A stretch of DNA of 64,000 nucleotides from Chlamydiota bacterium (lineage in GTDB: Bacteria > Chlamydiota > Chlamydiia > Chlamydiales > Rhabdochlamydiaceae). A model generated the notes under the pieces. It had not been told where the DNA came from, did no database searches, and was given only the letters and a program-made list of their open reading frames with translations. The position numbers were made by a program, and so were the translations under genes. Positions 10,379-20,056 of the stretch are shown here, piece by piece. How positions within the stretch are numbered: the first letter of the stretch is position 1; each line of letters starts with the position of its first letter. Location: NCBI GenBank assembly GCA_021772335.1, contig JAJFMD010000002.1, positions 124,001 to 188,000 of the forward strand. Reading direction: 5' to 3'.

Positions 10379-13300
10379 TTAGAAACAGCCACTGCCTTTC
10401 TCAAAATCCAACATTTCTACGTTTTTCTCTTTCTTTTTGCTCATTTTGACATTAGAGGTATCTATATCACCTTGGCGCTCCATATTCCATCTACGAAACC
10501 TATTTTTAAAATTCGTAAAGGAAAGGTGAATAGCAGCTTTGTCTTCTTTCCATTTTCCTGTGCGTCCACGCTTGAACCAATAGCCAGCTCCTGCACTACC
10601 AATAGTGAATAATAAAACAGGTCCTCCAAAAGCAGCGAACTCCTCTAGAGGTGACATTCCATCTACACGTGCGGTAAACTCTTGATCAGAGCATAAATCA
10701 TTTTGATCACATCCTGTCAACGTCGCTTTAACGCCATTGGTAGCCTTCTTTCCAGGGTTTCCACCAACAAACCATTTCATATTACCATTGGAGTCTTCCA
10801 TCTGTTCTAATTTCAACCAGGCAACTTTTCTATGTGAGCTCCAAAATGTATCGAGCTTTGCAGATTTTTTTGCTAAAGAAAGCGTAATGTCTCCACCAGT
10901 CTGACTTATGAAAGCATTATCAGGCAGTTGAACATACTTCCTACTCCCAACATCAAACAGCATATCACCAACAAGCTCGTCAACAATCGGTGCTAGCTGC
11001 TCAGGAGATTGAAAATTAAAAGTAACCGGAGTTGGGACTACTGTTGTATGCTGATCATCTTTCACATTAACCGTTGCGGTTAGTAAGCCTGTATAATCAG
11101 CGGGTGTATCACCCCACATTCTAACAACAGTATTGTTTGTGACACCACGATTGAACCACGCTGGAAAACCTCCAGCTGGAGCACCAATCGTTGCAATCAG
11201 TGGATCACCCTCAGAGTCTACGAAATGGTTTCTTACGTCGACTTGATAAGAAAATGGCAATCCCGATCCAATTGAATTGGGCTGAGGAAGATCGCTAGTT
11301 TTAGTTGGCAATGCATTACCACCACTACCCGCTGCTTGTACAGTAATCGATCCAGTTGTATCGGTAATGCAACCACTATATGTATCACATACGGTAGGAT
11401 GCACATCAAAGGTTTGTCCTACAGCAGAGCCTGGAGCACTCCCTGTCATGGACTGAGAACCAATATTCGGGATCATCCAACCCGGTACAGCACCAAAGCT
11501 CGTTACAGAAGTCGCATGACCATCTAAATCGCCATAGGCATCACCAGCTATAGCAATCGCAAAACTATCACCCACTGTAACATTGTGATTACCAAATCCC
11601 TTATCTACAAATGGATTGCGATTGTTCACTGTCCAATCAAATAGATGAAAACCCTTCGCTCCTAATGGATCTGTGACTGTAGCATTAACAGTTCCCGTTC
11701 CTACATCATCCGAACCGGGAGTAAACGTCCAACAATCCGTCCCATTCAGCGCTCCCTGTCCTGTCATCCCTGTAGTCAAAGGAGTATCTAGATCAAGATC
11801 ACTTGTCGTTAAGCAAACGGGTCCCATCTGTTCCAATGGAAAACCGCTAACCGTAGCATCCCCAGTTATTGTTGGAGCTCTATTCGCTACATAAATAGGA
11901 ATCTGCCCACCACTGAAGGTTCCATTGAAAAACCCGTCATTACCACCAAAAGACCAATTATGATTTCCTTGAGATCCCGGAGGTGCTGTTACGTCCAATG
12001 TCAAAGACGTATCATTAAAAGCTCCCCAAGCAACGCCACCCTCATCAGTAAAAGCAATCGTATGTCCATCAGGATCTGTAGCAAGATCTCCAGCAGCATA
12101 TGTTTTACTAAAAGGCTGATTAATAAAAACTGTTTCCGGAGGAACACTGTTCGGTACAGGAGGTGAGTTGAATTCGAATGTACGCATTGTTGGTATACCG
12201 CTACTATCTTTAAAGAATACGGTTAAACCTCCATCAGGTGTCCAGGACAACTGAGGTTCAGTCTGTTCTCCAACAGTATTGTCATTTGCACAAAAGGCAT
12301 CTTCAATGGGCGCTCCATTCTTGTCATAGATTCGAGCAAATGCTCCATTTCCACTTCCATCAGGTGCTTGATAAGCCACCGCAATAAAGTTTCCATTGGT
12401 AGCTATCCTAGGATTGCCCGTCGCATCCGTAGCAACAGTCACAGATCCCCCATCAGCCGTCCCATCTTCATTGAGCTTATCGAGAAAGATATTCGAGCCC
12501 GACTTCCTCACACCAAAAGACTTACTCCCCACAGTAACCATATCTGGCCCCTGAGAATTGCCGAGGTTATGATTCGCTCCAGTTGCAACGCCTGCCGAAG
12601 TGAAGGCCTGCCTCTTCATCACCGTATCACCATCCTCATACATAGCAATCATGTTGCCATTTGCAGCCTCTACCATTCCCATTCTTCGCATGGCAAAATC
12701 ACTGGTGCGCGGAAAACTTTTCAAAGATCCAACTAAGTTGCCATTCAAAGAATTAAACTCTTGCCATTCAACACTTGAACGCCCTGCATTACTAGTAAAA
12801 AAACTAGTTCCTTTAATTCCAAGTTGAGGTGCCATATGAAAAAAAAGTGTATTAGTATTGAAGGCTTGTGATTCTGATTTTATACTTTGTCCCTGTGAAT
12901 CAAAAACTGCGTATTGGATTATGTTTGTTGTATCCAATTGATCCCAAGCAACTGCAATATTTCCGCTAGAAGATTCCTGTACTAAAGCAGGATTAGCAAC
13001 ATCATCTCCATTCGTACTAATCGGTGTTGCAGCTAAAACGCTAGATCCTGCTGAATCATCGATGTTCAAACGGATTCTGTCTGTCCTAGCACAGGCTGTC
13101 GCTACGTTCCCATCACTTAAAACTTTAGTAGAATAACCATCGAGACATGTTCCTGAGTTAAGAGCAATGTCTCCTGTTTTAGGCACCATTGGAGAAATCC
13201 CAGATCCAGCTCTCTTTTCCTTAGATCTAGACTGCCTTCCCTGGGAACTGTTTTGTGAATTGTTACCAGGCCAATCGCGCTTTGAATTGCGATTCCGTCT

Positions 13301-13726
13301 TCTGTCATTTGGAGGTTTATATCCTTTTAATGGAGGTGCACTTTGATATGCTTCTTCAAGCTGAAGTCTTAAATCAGCTGGCAAATTGCCAATATCTTGC
13401 ATATCGCGATTACTTAGATCGCTAACCTGATTATTCTTTGCAGCCATGATCGTTGCATAGATCGCCAGTGGAACACTTGCAATGCTAGCTGCAACTGCTC
13501 CGGCGCCAACAGCGATATCTGTAAGCAATGAGCTAAAGTCTGCAAGCTGATGTGGATTATCATTTTCTTCATTTCTAAAATACAAATAAGCTAATGCAGA
13601 AGCTGCGGCAGCTCCACCTAAGATCCACAGCAATGGGGTTTTATAAGATGTTTTTTGTTGTTCTGGAGCAAAAAACGTTCCCTGCGCACCATTATCGTTA
13701 CTATTTCCTGATACTCCTGAAGACAT
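10379..13726 (-). CDS. large modular membrane protein, propeller + cadherin-like domains (copy D)
   Basis: Fourth tandem paralogue and the longest at 1115 residues. The domain order is as in copy A, and the central ~280 residues are nearly identical to copy A at both protein and DNA level. The C-terminal tail is distinctive: instead of the N-H-K-R-T-V-E-H-Y-C tail of the other copies it has a lysine-rich ~60-residue extension ending in KGSGCF. The beta domain before the membrane helix is also more divergent. The start ATG at 13726 follows GAGGTAAGT. A sigma-70-like promoter lies 50-80 bp upstream and resembles that of copy E. Position suggests copy D is the first gene of the leftward array. 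Confidence 0.85.
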   Translation of the reverse strand: MSSGVSGNSNDNGAQGTFFAPEQQKTSYKTPLLWILGGAAAASALAYLYFRNEENDNPHQLADFSSLLTDIAVGAGAVAASIASVPLAIYATIMAAKNNQVSDLSNRDMQDIGNLPADLRLQLEEAYQSAPPLKGYKPPNDRRRNRNSKRDWPGNNSQNSSQGRQSRSKEKRAGSGISPMVPKTGDIALNSGTCLDGYSTKVLSDGNVATACARTDRIRLNIDDSAGSSVLAATPISTNGDDVANPALVQESSSGNIAVAWDQLDTTNIIQYAVFDSQGQSIKSESQAFNTNTLFFHMAPQLGIKGTSFFTSNAGRSSVEWQEFNSLNGNLVGSLKSFPRTSDFAMRRMGMVEAANGNMIAMYEDGDTVMKRQAFTSAGVATGANHNLGNSQGPDMVTVGSKSFGVRKSGSNIFLDKLNEDGTADGGSVTVATDATGNPRIATNGNFIAVAYQAPDGSGNGAFARIYDKNGAPIEDAFCANDNTVGEQTEPQLSWTPDGGLTVFFKDSSGIPTMRTFEFNSPPVPNSVPPETVFINQPFSKTYAAGDLATDPDGHTIAFTDEGGVAWGAFNDTSLTLDVTAPPGSQGNHNWSFGGNDGFFNGTFSGGQIPIYVANRAPTITGDATVSGFPLEQMGPVCLTTSDLDLDTPLTTGMTGQGALNGTDCWTFTPGSDDVGTGTVNATVTDPLGAKGFHLFDWTVNNRNPFVDKGFGNHNVTVGDSFAIAIAGDAYGDLDGHATSVTSFGAVPGWMIPNIGSQSMTGSAPGSAVGQTFDVHPTVCDTYSGCITDTTGSITVQAAGSGGNALPTKTSDLPQPNSIGSGLPFSYQVDVRNHFVDSEGDPLIATIGAPAGGFPAWFNRGVTNNTVVRMWGDTPADYTGLLTATVNVKDDQHTTVVPTPVTFNFQSPEQLAPIVDELVGDMLFDVGSRKYVQLPDNAFISQTGGDITLSLAKKSAKLDTFWSSHRKVAWLKLEQMEDSNGNMKWFVGGNPGKKATNGVKATLTGCDQNDLCSDQEFTARVDGMSPLEEFAAFGGPVLLFTIGSAGAGYWFKRGRTGKWKEDKAAIHLSFTNFKNRFRRWNMERQGDIDTSNVKMSKKKEKNVEMLDFEKGSGCF

Positions 13727-13777
13727 ACTTACCTCATATTTTAAGGAGGAATGTAAAAAGCTAGTTTTTAGCCTTGG

Positions 13778-13806
13778 AGTATAAAGTGGTAATAAATTTT
13801 ATTCAA
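13778..13806 (-). promoter_or_regulatory. predicted sigma-70-type promoter of copy D
   Basis: On the minus strand TTGAAT (13801-13806) and TATACT (13778-13783) are separated by exactly 17 bases, about 50 bases before the copy D start. The -35 box and the bases after it (TTGAATAAAATTTA) are repeated in front of copy E, which supports function. Confidence 0.55.
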
Positions 13807-13936
13807 TAAAGACTGTAATAAAATGCAGTCCGTCTTGAAAAACATATCGCAAAAATAAGAAGGTTTTTTCAATTAATTAAATCATAAAAAATGAAACATT
13901 GCAGATTAGTTTTGTTTGCGCAAAAATTTGTAATAA

Positions 13937-16531
13937 TTAATTCGAACAACTGCTCTCTCCGCAAGTTCCTAATGGGACAAAAGTCACGTTAGTACCTGGA
14001 ATTGTGATAGGACCTGCGTTAATAGACTGCAAACTTTCAAGACCTGGTAGTCCTTGAACAGCATTTGGAACTTCAATTTTAAGATATGAAGGAGGGTTTC
14101 CTCCTGGGTTAACTAGTAAATATCCATTTGCATTAGTATTAACATTATCTCTTAGACTCAAGCATGACGAATCACTTGACGCAATATTTACCAATATTGT
14201 GAATGGATCTCCTTCGTTAGAGAAGGAATTTTCATTAATAGCCATAAAACTATTATTTGAATTGATTAATAAACCTTGAGTAGAGATGTTTTGATCGATA
14301 TTTTTAATATATCCTAATATGGAATTTTCAATGGTTATAAAATTCAAGCGGTTAAAATTTGAAATATGATTTGAAGTAAAGCAGATTTGACTATTATTCA
14401 TTGCACTTAATAATATCCCTAGATCACCAGGACCTGAAATTTCACAATTGCTAACATTTAGAGAGCTATTATCTGCAATTGTGACATTCAAACCATTAGT
14501 CCCAATCTGATTAAGAGTACATGATCTAAATGTAGTCGGACCGCTATTCGTTATATCAAGAACAATTCCATCACCTGGTGCGCTGGTAATCTGAGTATTT
14601 GCAACTTGAAAACTTCCGCTATTTTGTGAAGTGAGATTTATGCCGTTGTTTTCAAGATTTGATAGAGAACAGTTTTGTATAGATGTTGGCCCGCTATTAG
14701 TGAGATTAAAGATCATGCCATCACCTGTAACATTCGATAGCTGAGTATTAAGAATATTAATGGCAGAGTTGTTTTGCCCTGTCACATTTATACCGACACT
14801 ACCTAAAGCTAACAGGTTGTTTTTAGTCCCAGTAAGTACATTATCTTTAATGCATGTTGGTCCACTGTTAATGAGATTAAGGGTGATGCCATCCACTGAA
14901 AACTTTAATATGCGGTTATCAAAAATACTTGTGCAAGAGCCATTTGCAGCGGTAATGTCAATACCTGTGCCGATCTCATTAATATTGTTATAGCTGATGA
15001 TTGCTTTTGAGTTGTTATTTGCGTTAATTTTAATAGCTGTAGCTCCGGGATTCGATATAAAGTTGTTGTCGGAGATGATTGCACAATTGGAATCAGGTAA
15101 AGTTAGGTTAATAACGTTAGAGCTTATCGTGGTAAATGTGTTTTTATTAATGCAGTAAGAAGTTCCTGGGCAAGAAGCTGTGCCAACAATCCCATTTACT
15201 GAATTTTCGATGTTAAAACCTGTAACTGTGTTGCTATTAGCTAGAGTGATTGCTGTTCCATTTGGATTTGAGATTGCTGGTCTAGAGCAAGGATCACAAG
15301 CTGGTATGCAAAATGGTCCGAGCTGAAGAGGAACTGCTGAACTGGTAAGCAATTGATTATTTTTAAGGATGATGCCTTCGTTTTGGTTATGTGTTGTCTC
15401 GTCACCTGCGCATACATAGATGATATCGCAAGGATCAGAATGGAACTCAGCAAGTTTTAGAAGTGAATAAGGCTGCTCAAATGTTCCGCAACCGAAACTA
15501 GCTAACGCATTGTTTACAAAGACAATGTTGTAAGGACAACCATTGCAGTCTGAAACAATGCAGCAACGCTCTTCTTCTTGAAGAGGGATGATCTCATTGC
15601 GGTAGACCGGTTGAGCTAAGATAGAGAGTTGGGTAAATGTGTCAGGACATGGACAGTATCTTTCAGATTTACGGAATCCAGTCTTTTGCATATTTCCTGG
15701 GCCAAAAGGAAAACTAATTGTTGCATAGCCCTGAACTCTTGTATTGAAGATCTTGTCATATGTTGCGTCAATTCCAACAGTAACACCATCTAGAATGCGA
15801 GCAAATATACGTGCCTTACCACCAATAGCATCACCAAATTTCACATTGTCGATTTTCTCTTCGAAGAGGTAATAAGGTCCAATTGCAAAATAGACATCGA
15901 CGGGATTTAGAACTCTAGGAATCCAAAAGCCAATCTCCCCTTCTATATTTGCTAATGCAGACGCAAGTTGTTGTTTAGCAAAAGCGTTGTTGCCACAGAA
16001 ATTAGAAAACTGCGGACACTCCGTTCTTTGAGTTGTGCCAACAGGGAAATATCCATTCAGTCTAAAATCTATCCATGGACTAAGAGATTCAAAAATGAAT
16101 CCAACTTGATTAAAATCTTGCTTGGAAGTTTGTCTCCAATCGTAATAGACACCAGCACCAAGAGCCCAATTAGGAACCAATGGCATATATCTGCTTCCGA
16201 TACCAACGTTCGTAGCAAATTTACCATCATTGAAAACATGTCCTCTTACATCGAGAAACGGCTGAAACTGAGAAATCCAACTTGGAGTAAGAAATGTAGC
16301 TGCAGTTGTATATCCTTTATCGTAACCTACCCCTTGCTTTTCACGATGTCTTAGCTCTACATAGGAAAGTGTCCCACTTGTGCATACCTGATTCTTAGCA
16401 ATTTTGAGAGGTTCTTCTGCAGGAGCTTCTGCAGCTGCTATTAATGGTTCTACAAAAGGTTCAAGAGCACTTTCATCAGCATATGCAAATGATAGTGAAA
16501 GGCAAAATAGAGTCGCAAGCTGTCGTTTCAT
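13937..16531 (-). CDS. inverse-autotransporter-like beta-barrel with beta-helix passenger (1)
   Basis: 864 residues from ATG at 16531; an upstream in-frame TTG is unlikely to be used. Signal peptide (about 1-19, AYA/DE cleavage). Residues ~55-285 alternate in the manner of a membrane barrel and match the inverse autotransporter/invasin barrel pattern: YDKGYTTAATF, then FLDVRGHVFNDG, then an aromatic YYDWR and WIDFRLNGYFPVG. A linker with PVYRNEIIP leads to a right-handed beta-helix-like region (~335-840). It opens with the G-x-G-T-F-E-x-P-Y / DIIYVCAG motif of pectate-lyase-like folds and continues as Asn-rich repeats. Probably an outer-membrane adhesin or surface-displayed protein. The gene is divergent from copy E and downstream of nothing obvious; no strong ribosome binding site is seen. 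Confidence 0.8.
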   Translation of the reverse strand: MKRQLATLFCLSLSFAYADESALEPFVEPLIAAAEAPAEEPLKIAKNQVCTSGTLSYVELRHREKQGVGYDKGYTTAATFLTPSWISQFQPFLDVRGHVFNDGKFATNVGIGSRYMPLVPNWALGAGVYYDWRQTSKQDFNQVGFIFESLSPWIDFRLNGYFPVGTTQRTECPQFSNFCGNNAFAKQQLASALANIEGEIGFWIPRVLNPVDVYFAIGPYYLFEEKIDNVKFGDAIGGKARIFARILDGVTVGIDATYDKIFNTRVQGYATISFPFGPGNMQKTGFRKSERYCPCPDTFTQLSILAQPVYRNEIIPLQEEERCCIVSDCNGCPYNIVFVNNALASFGCGTFEQPYSLLKLAEFHSDPCDIIYVCAGDETTHNQNEGIILKNNQLLTSSAVPLQLGPFCIPACDPCSRPAISNPNGTAITLANSNTVTGFNIENSVNGIVGTASCPGTSYCINKNTFTTISSNVINLTLPDSNCAIISDNNFISNPGATAIKINANNNSKAIISYNNINEIGTGIDITAANGSCTSIFDNRILKFSVDGITLNLINSGPTCIKDNVLTGTKNNLLALGSVGINVTGQNNSAINILNTQLSNVTGDGMIFNLTNSGPTSIQNCSLSNLENNGINLTSQNSGSFQVANTQITSAPGDGIVLDITNSGPTTFRSCTLNQIGTNGLNVTIADNSSLNVSNCEISGPGDLGILLSAMNNSQICFTSNHISNFNRLNFITIENSILGYIKNIDQNISTQGLLINSNNSFMAINENSFSNEGDPFTILVNIASSDSSCLSLRDNVNTNANGYLLVNPGGNPPSYLKIEVPNAVQGLPGLESLQSINAGPITIPGTNVTFVPLGTCGESSCSN

Positions 16532-16869
16532 CAATAATATACGAGTTGGTTACTTTCTCTTCTTTATAGATATATAAATATTTTTTGAAAAGAAAGAAAC
16601 TACCTCTTACTACAGAGGAAATAGCCTTAGAGAAAGAGATCTTTTAGCTTATGTTTAACATGCTGGTAATAAGTCAGATAAGATGTGCCAATCTATTGCA
16701 AGAAGCTTTTAAAGCACTCTGGACTTTAATTTAACTAAAGCAAAAACTTTATTTTACACTTTTTATGCCATTATAGATCTGGATTTATTGAATAAAATTT
16801 AATAATAATTTATAATCTTACTCATAATTTAATTTTTTAACTCCCCTCTTTAACTTTATGAGGTAAACA
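16532..16869. other. divergent intergenic control region
   Basis: About 340 bp, very AT-rich, between the leftward barrel/helix gene and rightward copy E. It holds the copy E promoter described separately. For the leftward gene a weaker TTTTCA-N17-TATAAA pair can be read. A small CCTCT/AGAGG hairpin near 16611-16626 is not followed by a T run. I see no RNA gene or open frame of interest. Confidence 0.4.
16788..16816 (+). promoter_or_regulatory. predicted sigma-70-type promoter of copy E operon
   Basis: TTGAAT (16788-16793) and a perfect TATAAT (16811-16816) are 17 bases apart, giving a start site near 16823 and a leader of ~47 bases. The -35 box and downstream AAAATTTA match the copy D promoter. 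The leader ends with TTATGAGGTAA, shared with copy C. Confidence 0.65.
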
Positions 16870-19800
16870 ATGGAAACAGGAATAATAGGGCAAAGAACAG
16901 ATATTCCTGCTCAAAGTACAGCTAACGAACCAAAGAGATTCTACCAAAGACCTCTATTTTGGGTATTAGGTGCAACAGCTGTAACAGCTGCTGCTGCGAC
17001 ATATTTTCTTCCTGAGGATGAATCTGATCCTTCTCAAGCTTCAGGCTTAAGTTTATTGCTCAATGATGCACTGATTGCAGCTGGCGGATTAGCAGCAAGC
17101 GCAATGGCCACAGTTTCAGGTCTTTATATTTCCAGAACAATACAAAAGCAAACGATTGAAGCTAATGTTACCGATGATTTATCTACTCGTGAAGTTTTAA
17201 GCTTTGAAGAGGCTAAAAACCAGTTAGGTAGTAGTTTTACTAAACATGTTGAACGAAGAGCTTCCAATCAAGAACTTGTTCCCATGTTCCCTAAATCAAA
17301 AGCAAAACGTCTTAATTCTGGTGCCTGTCCTGATGGATATTCCTCTAAAATTTTACGAAATAAAAATGTGGCAACAGCTTGCGCAAGAGCAAATAGAATC
17401 CGCTTTGGAATTGATAATGCAACAGGAGAGGTTGTATCAGCGCCTACACCTATAAGTACTAATGGAGATGATGTTGCTAATCCCGATTTAATCCAGGAAC
17501 CTGCAAGTGAGAATATTGGGATTACTTGGGACAAATTGAAAAATGCAAATGTAATTCAATATGTCGTACTTAACGATCAAGGGCAAGCTATCAAAACAGA
17601 ATCCGAAGCTTTTTCTACTAATCATTTATTTTTTCATGTAACACCTCGACTTGGAATTAAAGGAGCTAGTTTTTTTACTAGTAATGCAGGGCGTTCAAGC
17701 ATTGAATGGCAAGAGATTAATTCTTCGAATGGCAATTTAGTTGGGTCTTTAAAGAGCTTTGCCAGAACCAGCGACTATGCAATGCGAAGGATGGGGATGG
17801 TAGAAGCTCCGAATGGCAACATGATTGCGGTGTATGAAGATGGTGATGCTGTGATGCGGAGGCAAACGTTTCGGGGTGATGGGGTGCCTGTTGGGGGCAA
17901 CTTTAATATGGGTGATTCGCAGGGGCCAGATTTGGTGACTGTTGGTGATCGCGTTTATGGTGTCAGAAAGTCGGGATCGAATATTCTGTTGGATCGCTAT
18001 TTTGAGAGTGGTGGTACTGATGGTGATCCTATTGTTGTAGCAAGTGATGCGATTGGGCTTTCTAGAATTGCGACGGATGATGAATTTGTAGCTGTAGTTT
18101 ATGAAGCGACAGATGGTGTTTATGGGCAGATCTATCGGGATGGAGTGAAGATTGAAGGACGTTTCGAGGTGGGTGTTGGTAAAAATGCACAAGCTTCTTG
18201 GACAGTAGATAGTGATTTAGTTGTTTTCTTTACAGTGAACGATGTTCCTCACATGAGAGAGTTTGCCTTTAATGAGGCGCCAGTTGCTAAGGAAGTTGCT
18301 CCGGTAAGGGTTTATCCTAATGTGCGCACTATTGTGAAATTTAATGTGACTGATTTGGTTGAGGATGCTGAGGGTGAGCCTGTTACAATTAGAAGTGAGG
18401 GTGGTGTCTCTTGGGGAACGTTTGGTGAGTTGGAGTTGGAAGTGATGGCGCCAACCGGATCTCAAGGTGTAGATTACTGGTGGAGTTATAGTGGAACGGA
18501 TCATCATTTTAATGGCAATTTTACTGGTGGACGCATCCCAATTATTGTTGAGAATCATGCTCCGGTAGTCAGTCCTGGTGTTGTCAATCGTACGGGCTAT
18601 GTTGGAATTGATATGGGGCCAATTTGTTTTAATGTCACAGATGTTGACTTGGATCCATATAGTGTGCAGGCGACAGGTCTTGTCTCATCAATGGTCTTTG
18701 ATAGTGAGTGTTTTAATTATGTTCCTCAATCGAACGATATTGGTAGTGGCGTTGTAGAGGTTTTTGCTTTGGATGAGCCGGTGGGAGATCGAAGTAATAC
18801 GGCGAAGATCCATTGGGAAGTTCTCAATAGAGTGCCGTTTGTTAAGAAGGGGTTTGGGCATCATAACGTCACTGCGGGTGATAATTTTGCGATTGTAGTT
18901 GGAGACGATGCCTATGATGATTTGGATGGTCATTCTGTAAGGGTTGAAGATTTTGGAGATTTAGAGAACTGGATTATTGCAAATATTGGTTCGCAATCTT
19001 TGACAGGCAGTGCTCCTGCTAGCGCTATTGGTAAGACGTTTAATATACATCCAACATTTTGTGATTCCTATGGAAGTTGTGATGTTGATGAGACAGGGAA
19101 AATTACGGTTGTTTCTGAGGATGGTGGCAATGCGTTACCTATTCAAGTAACAGACTATCCAATACCAGGGCTCATTGGTTCGGGCAGAAGTTTTTCTTAC
19201 CGCGTTGATGTAAGGAAATTTGTTGTTGATCCTGAGGGTGATCCATTGTTTGCGAGTGTAGGATCTCCTTTTAGTGATTTTCCTGAGTGGTTTAAGAGCA
19301 ATGTCACATCAAATGTCATTGTCAATATATGGGGAACAACGCCAGATAATTTTGTTGGATCTGTAATCCCAGTAATTCAAGTGAGAGATAGTGAGCATAC
19401 TAGCGGGATTTCAGAACCTGTGACTTTCAATATTGTTCCTCCAGAGACTTTAGCTCCAAGAGTTGATGAGTTAGTAAACGATGTGTTCTTTGATGTAGGT
19501 AAAGAAAAATGGGTTCAATTGGCAAACAATGTTTTTGTTAGTCCTATAGGAAGTTCAATTGAATTAACCATCGACAAAGAGAGCGCGGGTCTTGATCGCA
19601 CGATGAGTTCATATAAAAAAACCAAGTGGTTGAAGATTGAGCAGAATGAGGATGGTAGTTGGAGAATCGGAGGTAAACCGGGTAAAAAAGCAACAAATGG
19701 CGTGAAAGTGACTTTAAAAGGTTGCGATATACATAACTTATGCGCAACGCAGCAGTTTATTGCACGCGTTAACGGCATGTCACCTTTTGAAGAGTTTGTG

Positions 19801-20025
19801 ACATATGGAAGTGCTGCTATTGGAGCTTTATTTAGTGCTGGGTTCTCTTACTGGTGGAAATTTGGTCGTAATGGAAAGTGGAGAGATCACAAAAGAACCG
19901 TCGAACATTATTGCGGTGAAAAGAAAGATCAAATGAAAGAGTGTTGGGAAAATCGCAGGAAAAAAGATGAGGTTGCGATGCAGCAAAGAAATACAATTAG
20001 CAGAGCTGCACTGCTTTGCGGATAA
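16870..20025 (+). CDS. large modular membrane protein, propeller + cadherin-like domains (copy E)
   Basis: Fifth paralogue, 1051 residues, on the opposite strand to A-D. The N-terminus (GIIGQRTDIP, FYQRPLFWVLGA) matches copy C. The second hydrophobic stretch is unrelated in sequence to the others and the basic linker is shortened. Residues ~185-330 resemble copy D. The first cadherin-like domains are the most divergent of the set, while the C-terminal 350 residues again match copies A-C, including GKKATNG, the membrane helix and a basic tail. The coding strand becomes noticeably richer in G (GGG, GTG, TTG codons) from about 17770, unlike its first 900 bases. The start follows GAGGTAAACA. It heads a close-packed run with three unknown genes (31-bp gap), suggesting shared expression. 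Confidence 0.85.
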   Translation: METGIIGQRTDIPAQSTANEPKRFYQRPLFWVLGATAVTAAAATYFLPEDESDPSQASGLSLLLNDALIAAGGLAASAMATVSGLYISRTIQKQTIEANVTDDLSTREVLSFEEAKNQLGSSFTKHVERRASNQELVPMFPKSKAKRLNSGACPDGYSSKILRNKNVATACARANRIRFGIDNATGEVVSAPTPISTNGDDVANPDLIQEPASENIGITWDKLKNANVIQYVVLNDQGQAIKTESEAFSTNHLFFHVTPRLGIKGASFFTSNAGRSSIEWQEINSSNGNLVGSLKSFARTSDYAMRRMGMVEAPNGNMIAVYEDGDAVMRRQTFRGDGVPVGGNFNMGDSQGPDLVTVGDRVYGVRKSGSNILLDRYFESGGTDGDPIVVASDAIGLSRIATDDEFVAVVYEATDGVYGQIYRDGVKIEGRFEVGVGKNAQASWTVDSDLVVFFTVNDVPHMREFAFNEAPVAKEVAPVRVYPNVRTIVKFNVTDLVEDAEGEPVTIRSEGGVSWGTFGELELEVMAPTGSQGVDYWWSYSGTDHHFNGNFTGGRIPIIVENHAPVVSPGVVNRTGYVGIDMGPICFNVTDVDLDPYSVQATGLVSSMVFDSECFNYVPQSNDIGSGVVEVFALDEPVGDRSNTAKIHWEVLNRVPFVKKGFGHHNVTAGDNFAIVVGDDAYDDLDGHSVRVEDFGDLENWIIANIGSQSLTGSAPASAIGKTFNIHPTFCDSYGSCDVDETGKITVVSEDGGNALPIQVTDYPIPGLIGSGRSFSYRVDVRKFVVDPEGDPLFASVGSPFSDFPEWFKSNVTSNVIVNIWGTTPDNFVGSVIPVIQVRDSEHTSGISEPVTFNIVPPETLAPRVDELVNDVFFDVGKEKWVQLANNVFVSPIGSSIELTIDKESAGLDRTMSSYKKTKWLKIEQNEDGSWRIGGKPGKKATNGVKVTLKGCDIHNLCATQQFIARVNGMSPFEEFVTYGSAAIGALFSAGFSYWWKFGRNGKWRDHKRTVEHYCGEKKDQMKECWENRRKKDEVAMQQRNTISRAALLCG

Positions 20026-20056
20026 ATTTATTTAATAAATAATAAGGGTAATAATT

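Noticed and set aside
1349-11894. Near-identical 73-codon antisense frames in copies A (1349-1570) and D (11673-11894)
   Set aside because: Conservation is explained by the near-identity of the sense-strand domain; not independent evidence of an antisense gene.
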